Below, one piece after another: positions 1 through 8,607 of a DNA stretch of 64,000 nucleotides. Source of the DNA: Motiliproteus sp. MSK22-1 (lineage in GTDB: Bacteria > Pseudomonadota > Gammaproteobacteria > Pseudomonadales > Balneatricaceae); the NCBI RefSeq assembly GCF_001968815.1, contig NZ_MIEQ01000044.1:124001-188000 (forward strand), in the 5' to 3' direction. A program made the translations under genes and the position numbers. A model generated the notes under the pieces. That model did not search any database and was not told the DNA's origin. It worked only from the letters and a program-made list of their open reading frames with translations. The stretch's first letter is position 1; every line of letters starts with the position of its first letter.

Positions 1-1
1 G

Positions 2-1735
2 GTTCGAGTCGGAGCATCCAATTCGACCGAAGGCGTGATCAGCGTCGACGCCGTTTCCGGAGCCACCGTAACGGTAATGGTGGTTAATGAAACCATAATG
101 CGAGCAGCCAAGAAAGTGGGCATCGCCCTTGCCCTTCCAGGCCTGACTGCCGATGTCATCGTGCCGCCATCCACCATTAAACAGGAAGTATTCAGCGAGG
201 CCAGCTGGGAAACCCTGACCGGTGACGGCTCGATACGTAAACTGGTGCTTAACCGTGGCCAGATAGACAAGGCCTTTGTCGGCACCGACGCAGAAGAGGT
301 TGACATGGCTTCCGCTGAAAAAAAGGAAGACCTGTTTATTGAGCTGTACTACGCTCCGCTGAATATCCCTACCATTGGTCGTAACCTGCTCGGTGAAGAA
401 CAGTATGCCTGGCTGCAAAGTGAGCTACAGGAGGGCGATCACGCAATCGCTGTATTCGGCAACGGTCGATACTCCTTCAAGGGCAATGGCTTTGTTCGCG
501 GCGGAATATTCGATCGAACTCAGGTACAACAGAACGGCAAGGTTATCAGCTTTCATGACACCGACTATTACCGCTTCCAGGATTTCCTGATCGACGGGTA
601 TCCAGGTTTTAAAGAAACCGCCATCTTTATTATCCGTAATCAATACGAATTTGATCACGGAACTCCCTGGCAGCTTGAACTGTTGGTTCGTCGTCAGGTC
701 GGCGCACTGGACAGCGTTTTCACCAGTTTTTATGGTGACTACCTGACCCTGGATAAGTATATCGATCGCCCGGTCATGCCGGTGATCGAAGAAGCAGAAC
801 CTGAGCCTTTGTGGGTTTCAATCTGGCGCGAAAAGACCTTCCAGATTACTGTGCTGACGATCAGCCTGGTGTTGCTGACAGTCATCATCTTTATGCAGGA
901 TTACCTGGTACGCTTTCCCCGCATGCTTAATAATCTGCGTCATGTGTTCCTGGCTTACACGGTCATATTTATTGGTTGGTACACCCTCGGTCAACTGTCT
1001 GTTGTCAACGTTTTCACCTTTACTCATGCACTGATGGGGGACTTCCACTGGGGGCTGTTTTTGCTTGATCCAATCATTTTCATTCTCTGGGGCTATGTAG
1101 CAATGTCCATGCTGCTCTGGGGACGGGGAATTTTCTGTGGCTGGCTGTGTCCGTTCGGTGCCCTGCAGGAATTGATCAATGTCGTCGCCCGTAAGCTGAA
1201 AATCAAACAGCTGGAACCTTCTTTCGCTGTTCATGAGCGCCTCTGGGCAGTCAAATACATCATTCTTCTGGCATTGTTTGCCGTGTCTCTGGAATCTATC
1301 AGCGAAGCGGAAAAATATGCCGAAGTCGAACCCTTTAAAACCACTATCATGCTGAAATTCCAGCGTGAATGGGGTTATGTGCTCTACGCCGGCATTCTGT
1401 TGTTCGTGTCGCTCTTCACTCGTAAAGTTTATTGCCGCTACCTGTGTCCGCTGGGCGCCGCACTGGCAATTCCGTCTAAACTGCGTCTGTTCGATTGGCT
1501 TAAGCGTCGCAAGGAATGTGGCCAGCCCTGCAAAATCTGCGCTAATGAATGCGAGATTCAGGCAATTCATCCAGACGGGACGATAAACGCCAATGAATGC
1601 CATCACTGCCTGGACTGCCAGATGAGTTATCACAACGACAACAAGTGTCCGCCGCTGGTACAGAAAAAACGTAAAAAAGCAAAGATGGCGAAGAACCAGA
1701 TTCCGGCTGTCGAGATTGCAACACCTTCCGCATAA
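2..1735 (+). CDS. nosR: NosR, membrane FMN/Fe-S regulator-electron donor (5' truncated)
   Basis: NosR is a membrane flavo-iron-sulfur protein needed for nosZ expression and for electron delivery to nitrous oxide reductase. The frame is open to the window edge, so the N-terminus is missing; 577 codons are visible. The visible part begins inside the periplasmic FMN-binding domain: SGATVT at visible residues 19-24 carries the threonine expected to bind FMN covalently. Several membrane segments follow, then two polyferredoxin-like CxxxCP motifs (FCGWLCP and YCRYLCP). The C-terminal cytoplasmic tail has a run of cysteines (CGQPCKICANEC, then CHHCLDC) matching two 4Fe-4S clusters. It is followed by nosZ on the same strand. 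No apbE/nosX flavin transferase is present in the window, so NosR flavinylation must depend on a gene elsewhere. Identity is secure; only the start is unknown. Confidence 0.96.
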   Translation, partial: VRVGASNSTEGVISVDAVSGATVTVMVVNETIMRAAKKVGIALALPGLTADVIVPPSTIKQEVFSEASWETLTGDGSIRKLVLNRGQIDKAFVGTDAEEVDMASAEKKEDLFIELYYAPLNIPTIGRNLLGEEQYAWLQSELQEGDHAIAVFGNGRYSFKGNGFVRGGIFDRTQVQQNGKVISFHDTDYYRFQDFLIDGYPGFKETAIFIIRNQYEFDHGTPWQLELLVRRQVGALDSVFTSFYGDYLTLDKYIDRPVMPVIEEAEPEPLWVSIWREKTFQITVLTISLVLLTVIIFMQDYLVRFPRMLNNLRHVFLAYTVIFIGWYTLGQLSVVNVFTFTHALMGDFHWGLFLLDPIIFILWGYVAMSMLLWGRGIFCGWLCPFGALQELINVVARKLKIKQLEPSFAVHERLWAVKYIILLALFAVSLESISEAEKYAEVEPFKTTIMLKFQREWGYVLYAGILLFVSLFTRKVYCRYLCPLGAALAIPSKLRLFDWLKRRKECGQPCKICANECEIQAIHPDGTINANECHHCLDCQMSYHNDNKCPPLVQKKRKKAKMAKNQIPAVEIATPSA

Positions 1736-1795
1736 ACAGAAAAATGAGTGCTTTTACACTGATAAGAGCGCAATTGATAGAAAAGGAGTATTCAG

Positions 1796-1852
1796 ATGAT
1801 TGATCCAAAAAAATAACCCTGTCTGCTGGTCCTTATCGGGACTCAGACAGGG
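1796..1852 (+). promoter_or_regulatory. Duplicated nosZ start (MIDPKK-stop) followed by a strong hairpin
   Basis: The AAGGAG at 1783-1788 precedes ATG at 1796, which opens a six-codon frame reading MIDPKK and a TAA stop at 1814-1816. The first 14 bases (ATGATTGATCCAAA) are identical to the real nosZ start at 1998-2011. Directly after the stop, CCCTGTCTG (1817-1825) pairs with CAGACAGGG (1844-1852), with a further GTCC/GGAC pairing inside the loop. It could be a translated leader with an attenuator-like hairpin, or the scar of a 202-bp insertion that copied the nosZ start. The function is inferred; the repeat and the hairpin are directly visible. Confidence 0.55.
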
Positions 1853-1997
1853 AAGCGATATCAGCAGGATACGACTTACAGAACCTGCAGTTGTTTCAGT
1901 AGATGGCACCGACAGTACAGACCAATAGTCACAGGGTCGCCATAGATGCAGTAAGCAAAGATGCGTTATTCCCTTAAAAGAGATGGAGAAATAAATA

Positions 1998-3914
1998 ATG
2001 ATTGATCCAAAGGACAAAAACCTGCCTGCAATCGACGTCGAAGATGATCAGGCAAGCGATCATGTCAAACTTAGCCGTCGCCTGTTCCTGGGCGGATCTG
2101 CAGCACTGGTTGGCGCAGCAGGCACCGGTATCGGCGCTTCACTAATGTCAGCTCCTGCGATGGCTTCCGGCGATTCCAAGGCCAGCGTCGCACCTGGAGA
2201 GCTTGACGAATATTATGGTTTCTGGAGTGGCGGTCACTCCGGTGAGGTTCGAATCCTCGGTATCCCATCCATGCGTGAATTGATGCGCATCCCGGTATTC
2301 AACCTTGACTGTGCCACAGGCTGGGGTCTGACCAATGAATCCAAAGAAATACTGGGCGGCGGTGGTGGCGACAGCTCCATGCTGGTCGGTGATTGCCACC
2401 ACCCGCATATGAGTATGACTGACGGTCACTACGACGGTAAGTACGTCTTTATCAACGATAAAGGCAATAGCCGTGTTGCACGTATTCGCTGCGACATTAT
2501 GAAAACAGACAAGATCGTTACCGTTCCTAACGTACAGGCGATCCACGGTCTGCGGGTACAGAAAGTACCACACACCAAATACGTATACGCCAACGCCGAA
2601 TTCCGTATCCCACACCCGAATGACGGCAGCCTGGCCAGCATGAACGATGTTGAAGCTTATTACACTATGTTCAACGGCATCAACGCTGAGACCATGGAAG
2701 TGGATTGGCAGGTTATCGTTGACGGTAACCTCGACAATACCGACTGTGATTACTCCGGTAAGTACGCCTTCTCTACCTGCTACAACTCTGAGAACGCTGT
2801 TGATCTGGCCGGTACCATGCGTAACGAGCGTGACCACCTGGTTATCTTTAACATCGAGCGTATAGAAGCTGCGGTTAAAGCGGGTGACTTTATCACCCTA
2901 CCCGGTTCCAACGTACCCGTCTTGAATGGTCGCAAAGGTTCTCAGCTGACTCGCTACGTACCTGTACCTAAGAGCCCGCACGGTATTAACACGGCACCTG
3001 ATGGTCGCTACGCAGTTGCCAACGGTAAGCTATCTCCTACCGTTACTGTATTTGACACCCACACGTTCAATGATCTGTTCGATGATAAAATCAAGCCTCG
3101 CGACACTGTTGTTGCCGAGCCGGAACTGGGTCTGGGACCCTTGCACACAGCCTTCGACGGCCGTGGCAACGCCTACACCACCGTATTTATCGACAGTCAG
3201 TTGGTTAAATGGGATATCGCTAAAGCGATTGAAGCCTACCAGGGCAAAAAAGTTAATTACATTCAGCAGAAGCTGGACGTTCAGTACCAGCCTGGTCACA
3301 ACCACACTACCATGGGTGAAACCCGTGATGCCGATGGTAAATGGTTGATCTCTTTGTGCAAGTTCTCCAAAGACCGCTTCCTGCCATGTGGTCCGCTACA
3401 TGCAGAAAACGATCAGCTGATCGACATCTCCGGTGACGAAATGAAGCTGGTTCACGATGGTCCGACTTACGCAGAGCCGCATGACTGCATGATCGTGCAC
3501 CGCAGCAAGGTTAAGCCTTCCAAGCTGTGGAAGCGTGATGACCCATTCTTCGCCACCACGGTTGCGATGGCTAAGGCTGACGGCGTTACTCTTGAAAAAG
3601 ACAACAAAGTTATCCGCGACGGCAATAAGGTTCGCGTCTATATGACCTCTGTTGCACCGAACTATGGCATGAACGAGTTCTCCGTCAAACTGGGTGATGA
3701 AGTCACAGTGATAGTCACCAACCTCGATAGGATCGAGGACGTAACCCACGGTTTCTGTATGGTCAACCATGGCGTGCAGATGGAAATCAGCCCACAGGCG
3801 ACTGCCTCTGTTACCTTCACGGCCAACAAGCCAGGAGTTCAGTGGTACTACTGTAACTGGTTCTGTCACGCCCTGCACATGGAAATGCGCGGACGCATGC
3901 TGGTAGAAGCATAA
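1998..3914 (+). CDS. nosZ: Nitrous oxide reductase NosZ, clade I (Tat-exported)
   Basis: NosZ is the periplasmic copper enzyme that reduces N2O to N2 in the last step of denitrification. The N-terminus carries a twin-arginine motif (SRRLFLGG, about residues 26-33) and a hydrophobic stretch, as expected for Tat export of a folded clade I enzyme. The seven-bladed propeller contains the CuZ histidine motifs ([23 protein letters not shown] and others). The C-terminal cupredoxin domain holds the CuA site, [12 protein letters not shown], with Cys619, Cys623, His627 and Met630. Length (638 aa) is normal for the family. ATG 1998 has GGAG at 1985-1988. An identical start sequence lies 202 bp upstream. 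Neighbours nosR and nosDFYL confirm the role. Confidence 0.98.
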   Translation: MIDPKDKNLPAIDVEDDQASDHVKLSRRLFLGGSAALVGAAGTGIGASLMSAPAMASGDSKASVAPGELDEYYGFWSGGHSGEVRILGIPSMRELMRIPVFNLDCATGWGLTNESKEILGGGGGDSSMLVGDCHHPHMSMTDGHYDGKYVFINDKGNSRVARIRCDIMKTDKIVTVPNVQAIHGLRVQKVPHTKYVYANAEFRIPHPNDGSLASMNDVEAYYTMFNGINAETMEVDWQVIVDGNLDNTDCDYSGKYAFSTCYNSENAVDLAGTMRNERDHLVIFNIERIEAAVKAGDFITLPGSNVPVLNGRKGSQLTRYVPVPKSPHGINTAPDGRYAVANGKLSPTVTVFDTHTFNDLFDDKIKPRDTVVAEPELGLGPLHTAFDGRGNAYTTVFIDSQLVKWDIAKAIEAYQGKKVNYIQQKLDVQYQPGHNHTTMGETRDADGKWLISLCKFSKDRFLPCGPLHAENDQLIDISGDEMKLVHDGPTYAEPHDCMIVHRSKVKPSKLWKRDDPFFATTVAMAKADGVTLEKDNKVIRDGNKVRVYMTSVAPNYGMNEFSVKLGDEVTVIVTNLDRIEDVTHGFCMVNHGVQMEISPQATASVTFTANKPGVQWYYCNWFCHALHMEMRGRMLVEA

Positions 3915-3934
3915 GTCAAACTCCCCGGCGAGCT

Positions 3935-3986
3935 GCTTCAGGCATACTCCTGAAGCTCTCAAGTTCCTGCCTGCTGGCAGGAACTT
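3935..3986 (+). terminator. Two hairpins after nosZ
   Basis: GCTTCAGG (3935-3942) pairs with CCTGAAGC (3949-3956). A perfect 11-bp stem, AAGTTCCTGCC (3961-3971) with GGCAGGAACTT (3976-3986) and a 4-nt loop, follows. There is no clear U-tract, so this may be an mRNA-stabilising or partial terminator structure between nosZ and nosD rather than a full stop. Confidence 0.5.
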
Positions 3987-4116
3987 TCGGGGCTATTTCG
4001 GCTCTGTGGTAAGGGGCCCTCCTTCAAAGTTCTGGTCTCTTGATCAAAGCTAAGAACGTCCCTCTTTTTCAGTGATACCATACTGCTAAATATCAATTTT
4101 TGATGGATATCCGGCT

Positions 4117-5475
4117 ATGAAACGGCAAGTATTATTTGTCGGTCTTATGCTGGGTTGGGCAGGCATTAACTTAACAGCAATGGCTGCTCAACTCATTGTG
4201 ACTCCGGACCAGCACCTGCAAGAGGTGCTGAACGAAGCTGCGGAAGGCGATCAGATTCTGGTCACTCCCGGTCTTTACAAAGGTAATTTTATTATCGACA
4301 AGCCACTGACGCTTAGCGGTCAGCCAGGCACTATCATCGATGGCCAGGGATTGGGCAATGCCATCACCCTGAAGGCCGAAGGTATTACAGTCAGTGATCT
4401 CAGAATTCAGAACTGGGGTGATAACCTCACTGACCTGAACGCTGGTGTTTTCGTTGCAAAAAAAGCCACCGGCGCAATCATCAGTAATAACAGTTTTTAC
4501 GGTATTACGTCTGGAATCTGGGTCGACTCAACCCAGGATATTCAAGTATTGGACAATAAAATTGAGGGCGATCTCACTATCCGCTCTCAGGACCGTGGTA
4601 ATGGCATTCATCTGTTTAACGTCGGTGGTGCACGGGTCAAAAATAACGAAGTCTGGCACACCCGTGACGGTATCTATATCGATACCAGCAACGGCAACGA
4701 ACTGAATGGAAATTTCCTCCACGATTTGCGCTACGGCGTGCACTACATGTATTCCTACACCAACCAGGTGATTAACAACCACACACTCAACACCCGCACC
4801 GGTTATGCATTAATGCAGTCAAAATTTCTTACCGTGGTGAACAATCGCTCCGAGAACGATCAGAATTACGGCATTCTGATGAACTTCATCACCAACTCCA
4901 CCATTGATAACAATCATATTATTGGTGTACAGACCGGACGAAACCCTCACTTGGTTGAAAACTCAAATAAGATTTCCGGCGCAGAAGGCAAAGCCCTGTT
5001 TATGTATAACTCGGTGTTTAACAACATCATCAATAACCAGTTCAATGAAAGTGATCTGGGCATCCACCTGACGGCGGGGTCAGAAGACAACGTGATCTCT
5101 GGCAATACCTTTATCAGTAACAAAGAACAGGTTAAATATGTTTCCAATCGAAAACAGGATTGGTCAGCAAACGGTCGCGGTAATTACTGGAGTGACTACC
5201 TGGGATGGGACATGAATGACGACGGTGTCGGAGATACCCAGTACGAGCCCAATGACGGTGTTGATAAGCTGCTATGGAAATACCCGGCGGTCAAAGTTCT
5301 GCTTAACAGCCCGGCAGTCGAAACCCTGCGATGGGTGCAACGCCAGTTCCCGGTATTCAAGTCACCGGGGGTATATGACTCCGCCCCTTTAATGAACTCC
5401 CCTTTTGCAAACCCGGAAGCCTCCACCGCAGCCTCTGCGAACAGCAACCGGCCGGAGGCACTGACACAGCGATGA
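4117..5475 (+). CDS. nosD: NosD, periplasmic copper-site maturation protein
   Basis: NosD is a periplasmic beta-helix protein that works with the NosFY ABC transporter to assemble the CuZ site of NosZ. The N-terminus has a signal peptide (MKRQVLFVGLMLGWAGINLTAMA). The body (about residues 60-360) shows repeated N-G-I and N-N-I/V rungs typical of the right-handed parallel beta-helix CASH domain. It starts about 200 bp after nosZ, following a hairpin-rich gap; the ribosome-binding site is weak. Its stop overlaps the nosF start by 4 nt (ATGA), so nosD-nosF-nosY-nosL are translationally coupled. Length of 452 aa fits the family. Confidence 0.95.
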   Translation: MKRQVLFVGLMLGWAGINLTAMAAQLIVTPDQHLQEVLNEAAEGDQILVTPGLYKGNFIIDKPLTLSGQPGTIIDGQGLGNAITLKAEGITVSDLRIQNWGDNLTDLNAGVFVAKKATGAIISNNSFYGITSGIWVDSTQDIQVLDNKIEGDLTIRSQDRGNGIHLFNVGGARVKNNEVWHTRDGIYIDTSNGNELNGNFLHDLRYGVHYMYSYTNQVINNHTLNTRTGYALMQSKFLTVVNNRSENDQNYGILMNFITNSTIDNNHIIGVQTGRNPHLVENSNKISGAEGKALFMYNSVFNNIINNQFNESDLGIHLTAGSEDNVISGNTFISNKEQVKYVSNRKQDWSANGRGNYWSDYLGWDMNDDGVGDTQYEPNDGVDKLLWKYPAVKVLLNSPAVETLRWVQRQFPVFKSPGVYDSAPLMNSPFANPEASTAASANSNRPEALTQR

Positions 5476-6377
5476 ATATTGTAGAACTTGATAACGTCGA
5501 AAAACGCTACGAAGGCGTTCATGCCCTTAAAAATCTGAATCTGGCACTGCAGCAAGGCGAAATTCTTGGTCTTTTCGGCCACAACGGCGCAGGCAAAACC
5601 ACAACGATCAAATTGATTCTCGGCCTGATTGAAGCAAGTAAGGGCAAAGTACGCGTCTTCGGTGAAGACCCAACCCGGTCAGAGGCCCGCAATCAGCGTC
5701 GCAAGCTGGGTTTTTTGCAGGAAAACGTCAGCTTTTACGATCAACTGACCGGACTGGAAGTACTGAATTACTTTGCCCGCTTGAAAGGCGTCTCTAAAAA
5801 ACAGAGCCTGGCATTACTCGATCAGGTCGGTTTACGCCACGCCGAAAAACGCCGGGTCAAAACTTACTCCAAAGGTATGCGTCAACGCCTGGGTCTGGCC
5901 CAGGCGTTACTTGGTGAACCGAAACTGCTGCTACTTGATGAGCCAACTGTCGGTCTTGACCCCATCGCCACCCAGGATTTCTACCAGCGGTTGGAACAGC
6001 TTAAGGAAAGGGGCTGCACAATTATTCTCTGCTCCCATGTTTTACCGGGAGTCGAAAAATATATCGACCGCGCCTTGATCATGGGTCAGGGAAACTTGCT
6101 GGCTCAGGGGAACCTGAACGACCTTCGCCGCGAAGCAAACCTCCCGGTAACAATGAAGCTCGAAGGCAATATTCAACTACCGGAAAAGCTACAGAGTGCT
6201 CAGGTCACAACCAGCGAAGGGCTTCAGCTACAAGTCCCTATCCAGGAAAAGATGCAGGTACTACAAAGTGTTATGGCTATATCAGGGTTGGAAAACCTTG
6301 ATCTTCACCTGCCAACACTTGAAGACCTTTACACTCACTTTACCGGAACCATGCAAATAGAGGCAGAACGCTCATGA
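5472..6377 (+). CDS. nosF: NosF, ABC transporter ATPase for NosZ maturation
   Basis: This cytoplasmic ATPase pairs with NosY and NosD to mature the NosZ copper site. Walker A is GHNGAGKTTT (about residues 36-45), the ABC signature reads YSKGMRQRLGLAQAL, Walker B is LLLLDEPTVGLDP, and the switch histidine follows in LCSHVL. The C-terminal 90 residues form the extension usual for NosF/CcmA-type ATPases. The start overlaps nosD and the stop overlaps nosY, each by ATGA, which indicates equimolar coupled translation. Length of 301 aa is typical. Confidence 0.95.
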   Translation: MNIVELDNVEKRYEGVHALKNLNLALQQGEILGLFGHNGAGKTTTIKLILGLIEASKGKVRVFGEDPTRSEARNQRRKLGFLQENVSFYDQLTGLEVLNYFARLKGVSKKQSLALLDQVGLRHAEKRRVKTYSKGMRQRLGLAQALLGEPKLLLLDEPTVGLDPIATQDFYQRLEQLKERGCTIILCSHVLPGVEKYIDRALIMGQGNLLAQGNLNDLRREANLPVTMKLEGNIQLPEKLQSAQVTTSEGLQLQVPIQEKMQVLQSVMAISGLENLDLHLPTLEDLYTHFTGTMQIEAERS

Positions 6378-7201
6378 ACGCCATTTTTACTGTTGCCGGG
6401 AAAGAGTTTAGAGACGGTTTACGTAATCGCTGGATCGGCGCCATCACAATTATTTTTGCCATTCTGGCTATCGGCCTTGCCTATTTCGGTGCGGCGGCAG
6501 CGGGTCGGGTTGGCTTTACTTCTCTTTCTACAACAATTGTCAGCCTCGCCAGCCTGGCTGTTTTTATCATTCCGCTGATCGCATTGATGTTGGCTTATGA
6601 CGGCGTGGTCGGAGAGGACGAAAACGGCACCCTGTTGCTACTGATGACCTACCCTCTTTCCCGCTGGCAGCTATTGCTGGGGAAAATGGTCGGTCATGGC
6701 GCCATCATGGCCTTCTCTACTGTAGTCGGATTTGGGTCTTCAGCACTCATTATGGGTATTTTTTCCGCCTCTACCGATTGGGGAGAACTGAGTGCAGCGT
6801 TCGGCATATTTATCGTCTCGGCAGTACTGCTCGGCTGGGTGTTTATTGCCTTCGCCTACATCATCAGTTCGACGGCAGCAGAAAAATCCAAAGCGGCAGG
6901 TATGGCCCTGATCGTTTGGTTTTTGTTTGTGCTGGTTTTCGATCTGGGGCTGCTGGGGCTGCTGGTCGGTACTCAGGGCGATGTAGATACTCAAGTATTC
7001 CCCTATCTGCTGCTGTTAAATCCAACAGATATTTTTCGATTGGTGAATATCAGCTATTTTGCCAGCGAACAGATCACCGGTCTCATGGCTATTGCCAAGC
7101 ATGTTCAATTCTCCACCAGCACTTTGTTACTCAGCCTGCTGGCCTGGTTAGTTGCTCCCATGGCTATATCAATGATGATTTTTAACCGGAGGAGCCTATG
7201 A
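6374..7201 (+). CDS. nosY: NosY, ABC transporter membrane subunit
   Basis: NosY is the inner-membrane permease of the NosDFY complex. The 275-aa sequence is strongly hydrophobic, with about six membrane spans and a loop reading DGVVGEDENGTLLLLMTYPLSR, a region conserved in ABC-2 type NosY proteins. The N-terminal MNAIFTVAGKEFRDGLRNRW is typical for the family. It overlaps nosF and nosL by 4 nt at each end. A strong GGAGGAG sequence close to its 3' end serves as the ribosome-binding site for nosL. Confidence 0.94.
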   Translation: MNAIFTVAGKEFRDGLRNRWIGAITIIFAILAIGLAYFGAAAAGRVGFTSLSTTIVSLASLAVFIIPLIALMLAYDGVVGEDENGTLLLLMTYPLSRWQLLLGKMVGHGAIMAFSTVVGFGSSALIMGIFSASTDWGELSAAFGIFIVSAVLLGWVFIAFAYIISSTAAEKSKAAGMALIVWFLFVLVFDLGLLGLLVGTQGDVDTQVFPYLLLLNPTDIFRLVNISYFASEQITGLMAIAKHVQFSTSTLLLSLLAWLVAPMAISMMIFNRRSL

Positions 7202-7761
7202 GCCTGTTTATCAACACAGCACAAACAATCAACGCTGCCCGGACAGCCCCAAAAATGATTCGCACTGCCGGCCTCATTATCTGTGTGTTACTCAGCCTGA
7301 TAGTGACAGGCTGTAATGAAGATACTCCCGAAACCCTGGCGGCTCAGCAAGCGATTGCAATCGAAACCGGAGAAGAATGTCATCTGTGTGGAATGATAAT
7401 CACCAACTTTCCCGGTCCAAAAGGACAACTCTACGAGCGCGGACAGGAGCAAAACAAACGCTTCTGCTCGACCCGGGATATGTTCGCCTACCTGCTGGAC
7501 CCGGAGCACCAACACAATATCCAGCAAGCGTTTGTTCACAACATGGCTGTCAGCCCCTGGGACCACCCGGATGAAGAAACCTATATTGATGCCCGTCAGG
7601 CCTGGTATGTCGTAGGTAGCAGCTTAAAGGGAGCCATGGGTCCCACATTAGCCAGTTTTGCCGATCAACCATCGGCACAAAAATTTGCAGAGCTTAATGG
7701 TGGCAAGCTATATCAGTTCAGCGATTTGAATCTGGAGTTAATTTCTTCCATGGGATTTTAG
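7198..7761 (+). CDS. nosL: NosL, outer-membrane copper-chaperone lipoprotein
   Basis: NosL is a periplasmic-facing lipoprotein that binds Cu(I) and hands it to NosD/NosZ during CuZ assembly. The lipobox LIVTGC places the lipidated cysteine at residue 39. CHLCGM (residues 61-66) is the conserved NosL metal-binding motif. GGAGGAG just before ATG 7198 supports this start and the ATGA overlap with nosY. However, it gives an unusually long 20-residue lead before the hydrophobic segment; ATG 7255 would give a more standard signal peptide. The gene occupies the place where many clusters continue into nosX, which is absent here. Confidence 0.93.
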   Translation: MSLFINTAQTINAARTAPKMIRTAGLIICVLLSLIVTGCNEDTPETLAAQQAIAIETGEECHLCGMIITNFPGPKGQLYERGQEQNKRFCSTRDMFAYLLDPEHQHNIQQAFVHNMAVSPWDHPDEETYIDARQAWYVVGSSLKGAMGPTLASFADQPSAQKFAELNGGKLYQFSDLNLELISSMGF

Positions 7762-7832
7762 GTAGCCACTGTAAGGCTCGGTAACAGGTTTATTCTATTA
7801 AAAGTTTTGATCAATCAGAAAGGATATAAACA

Positions 7833-8192
7833 GTGAAAAAATCATTGAAGACTATTGGTCTGACACTAATGATTACAGGATTTATCGGTAGCGGAAATAT
7901 TTATGCGGATGGCCATAAAACGGGGCATTCCGGGCACAAAATGGCATCGGGAGAGATGGACGCCATGCCGGTCCCGGCAACAGGTGTTATTAAGGAAGTT
8001 GTTAGTTCGGCCAACAAAATCAAAGTTCAGCATGAACCGATTGAAGCTTGGAAAATGGGTGCAATGCAAATGACATTTGAACTGGCACCGGGTCTTGATA
8101 TCAATTCACTGGAAGCAGGCCAGAAAATTCACTTTATGGTGAAAAGCCCAAGCACCGGCAAGTATGTAATCACCGAAATCATGAGAAACTAG
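7833..8192 (+). CDS. CusF-like periplasmic copper-binding protein
   Basis: This small exported protein has a signal peptide (residues 1-25), a His/Met-rich linker (HKTGHSGHKM) and a C-terminal CusF/EcnA-type OB-fold. The fold is recognisable from PATGVIKEV, KVQHEPIEAWKMGAMQMTFEL and AGQKIHFMV. In CusF the conserved Met-x-Met, His and Trp residues bind Cu(I); W51-M-GAMQM here fits that pattern. The start is GTG with AAGGAT upstream. It lies 71 bp after nosL on the same strand, so it may buffer or supply periplasmic copper for NosZ. That role is inferred, as CusF homologues are more often tied to CusCBA efflux, which is not present here. Confidence 0.85.
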   Translation: MKKSLKTIGLTLMITGFIGSGNIYADGHKTGHSGHKMASGEMDAMPVPATGVIKEVVSSANKIKVQHEPIEAWKMGAMQMTFELAPGLDINSLEAGQKIHFMVKSPSTGKYVITEIMRN

Positions 8193-8207
8193 AACGGTAA
8201 TGAATCT

Positions 8208-8238
8208 GGATGATACTCGCTGTAAAGCGGTATCATCC
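8208..8238 (+). terminator. Hairpin terminator at end of nos cluster
   Basis: GGATGATAC (8208-8216) pairs perfectly with GTATCATCC (8230-8238), and CGCT/AGCG extends the stem inside around a gtaa loop. It sits between convergent genes (the CusF-like gene and the minus-strand small protein), so it may serve both strands, although the U-tract is poor. Confidence 0.6.
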
Positions 8239-8267
8239 GGGTATTTCTACAACAAACTGCGAAGGGG

Positions 8268-8435
8268 TTACTGACCGCCGCAACTACCGCAGCAACCTGT
8301 AGATTTTTTCTTTGCTTCTTCCTTGGCCTGATCACTGCTTTTACTTTTCAGCTCAACAAACTGGTCTTCCTGCTGTGCGTTCTGAGTGTTTGCCGCTTCA
8401 GTTTTGTTTTTTCCTTTCTTCAAAAAATCTAGCAT
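8268..8435 (-). CDS. Small CCGSCGG-motif protein (55 aa)
   Basis: A 55-residue protein starts MLDFLKKGKNKTEA, has a lysine/glutamate-rich charged middle and ends STGCCGSCGGQ. GGAG lies 6 nt before the ATG, giving a convincing start. The C-terminal cysteine cluster resembles the small CCGSCS-motif proteins annotated in marine gammaproteobacteria. Their function is unknown; the closely spaced cysteines suggest metal binding or a redox/sulfur role. It has no signal peptide, so it should be cytoplasmic. It lies convergent to the nos copper genes; whether it is functionally linked is unknown. The family name is from memory and was not verified by search. Confidence 0.72.
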   Translation of the reverse strand: MLDFLKKGKNKTEAANTQNAQQEDQFVELKSKSSDQAKEEAKKKSTGCCGSCGGQ

Positions 8436-8607
8436 CTCTATCTCCAGCTAACAGTTACAAATAACCCCGGACCGTGAACTTTTTTCTAAAACAGTGTAAA
8501 ACTGCAGTTTAAAGTCCGACTAAACAACTCGGGCAAATCTAACTGATTATTCTCGGGATCGGCATGACTTATGACAATTCCGGCCTAAAAGTATTGATTG
8601 CAATCCA

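Noticed and set aside
818-1633. A 271-codon minus-strand open frame inside nosR
   Set aside because: It lies fully antisense to a conserved gene, its translation is low-complexity and polar without a family pattern, and the plus strand shows all NosR cysteine motifs.
2221-2270. GGTTCGAATCC resembling a tRNA T-arm
   Set aside because: It lies within the nosZ coding sequence and no acceptor stem or D/anticodon arms fit around it.
4030-4100. TTGATCAA and ATCAATTTTTGAT before nosD as possible FNR/Dnr boxes
   Set aside because: Spacing and orientation do not fit TTGAT-N4-ATCAA.
7806-7820. TTTTGATCAATCAG before the CusF-like gene as an FNR box
   Set aside because: The left half matches, but the right half-site is absent.
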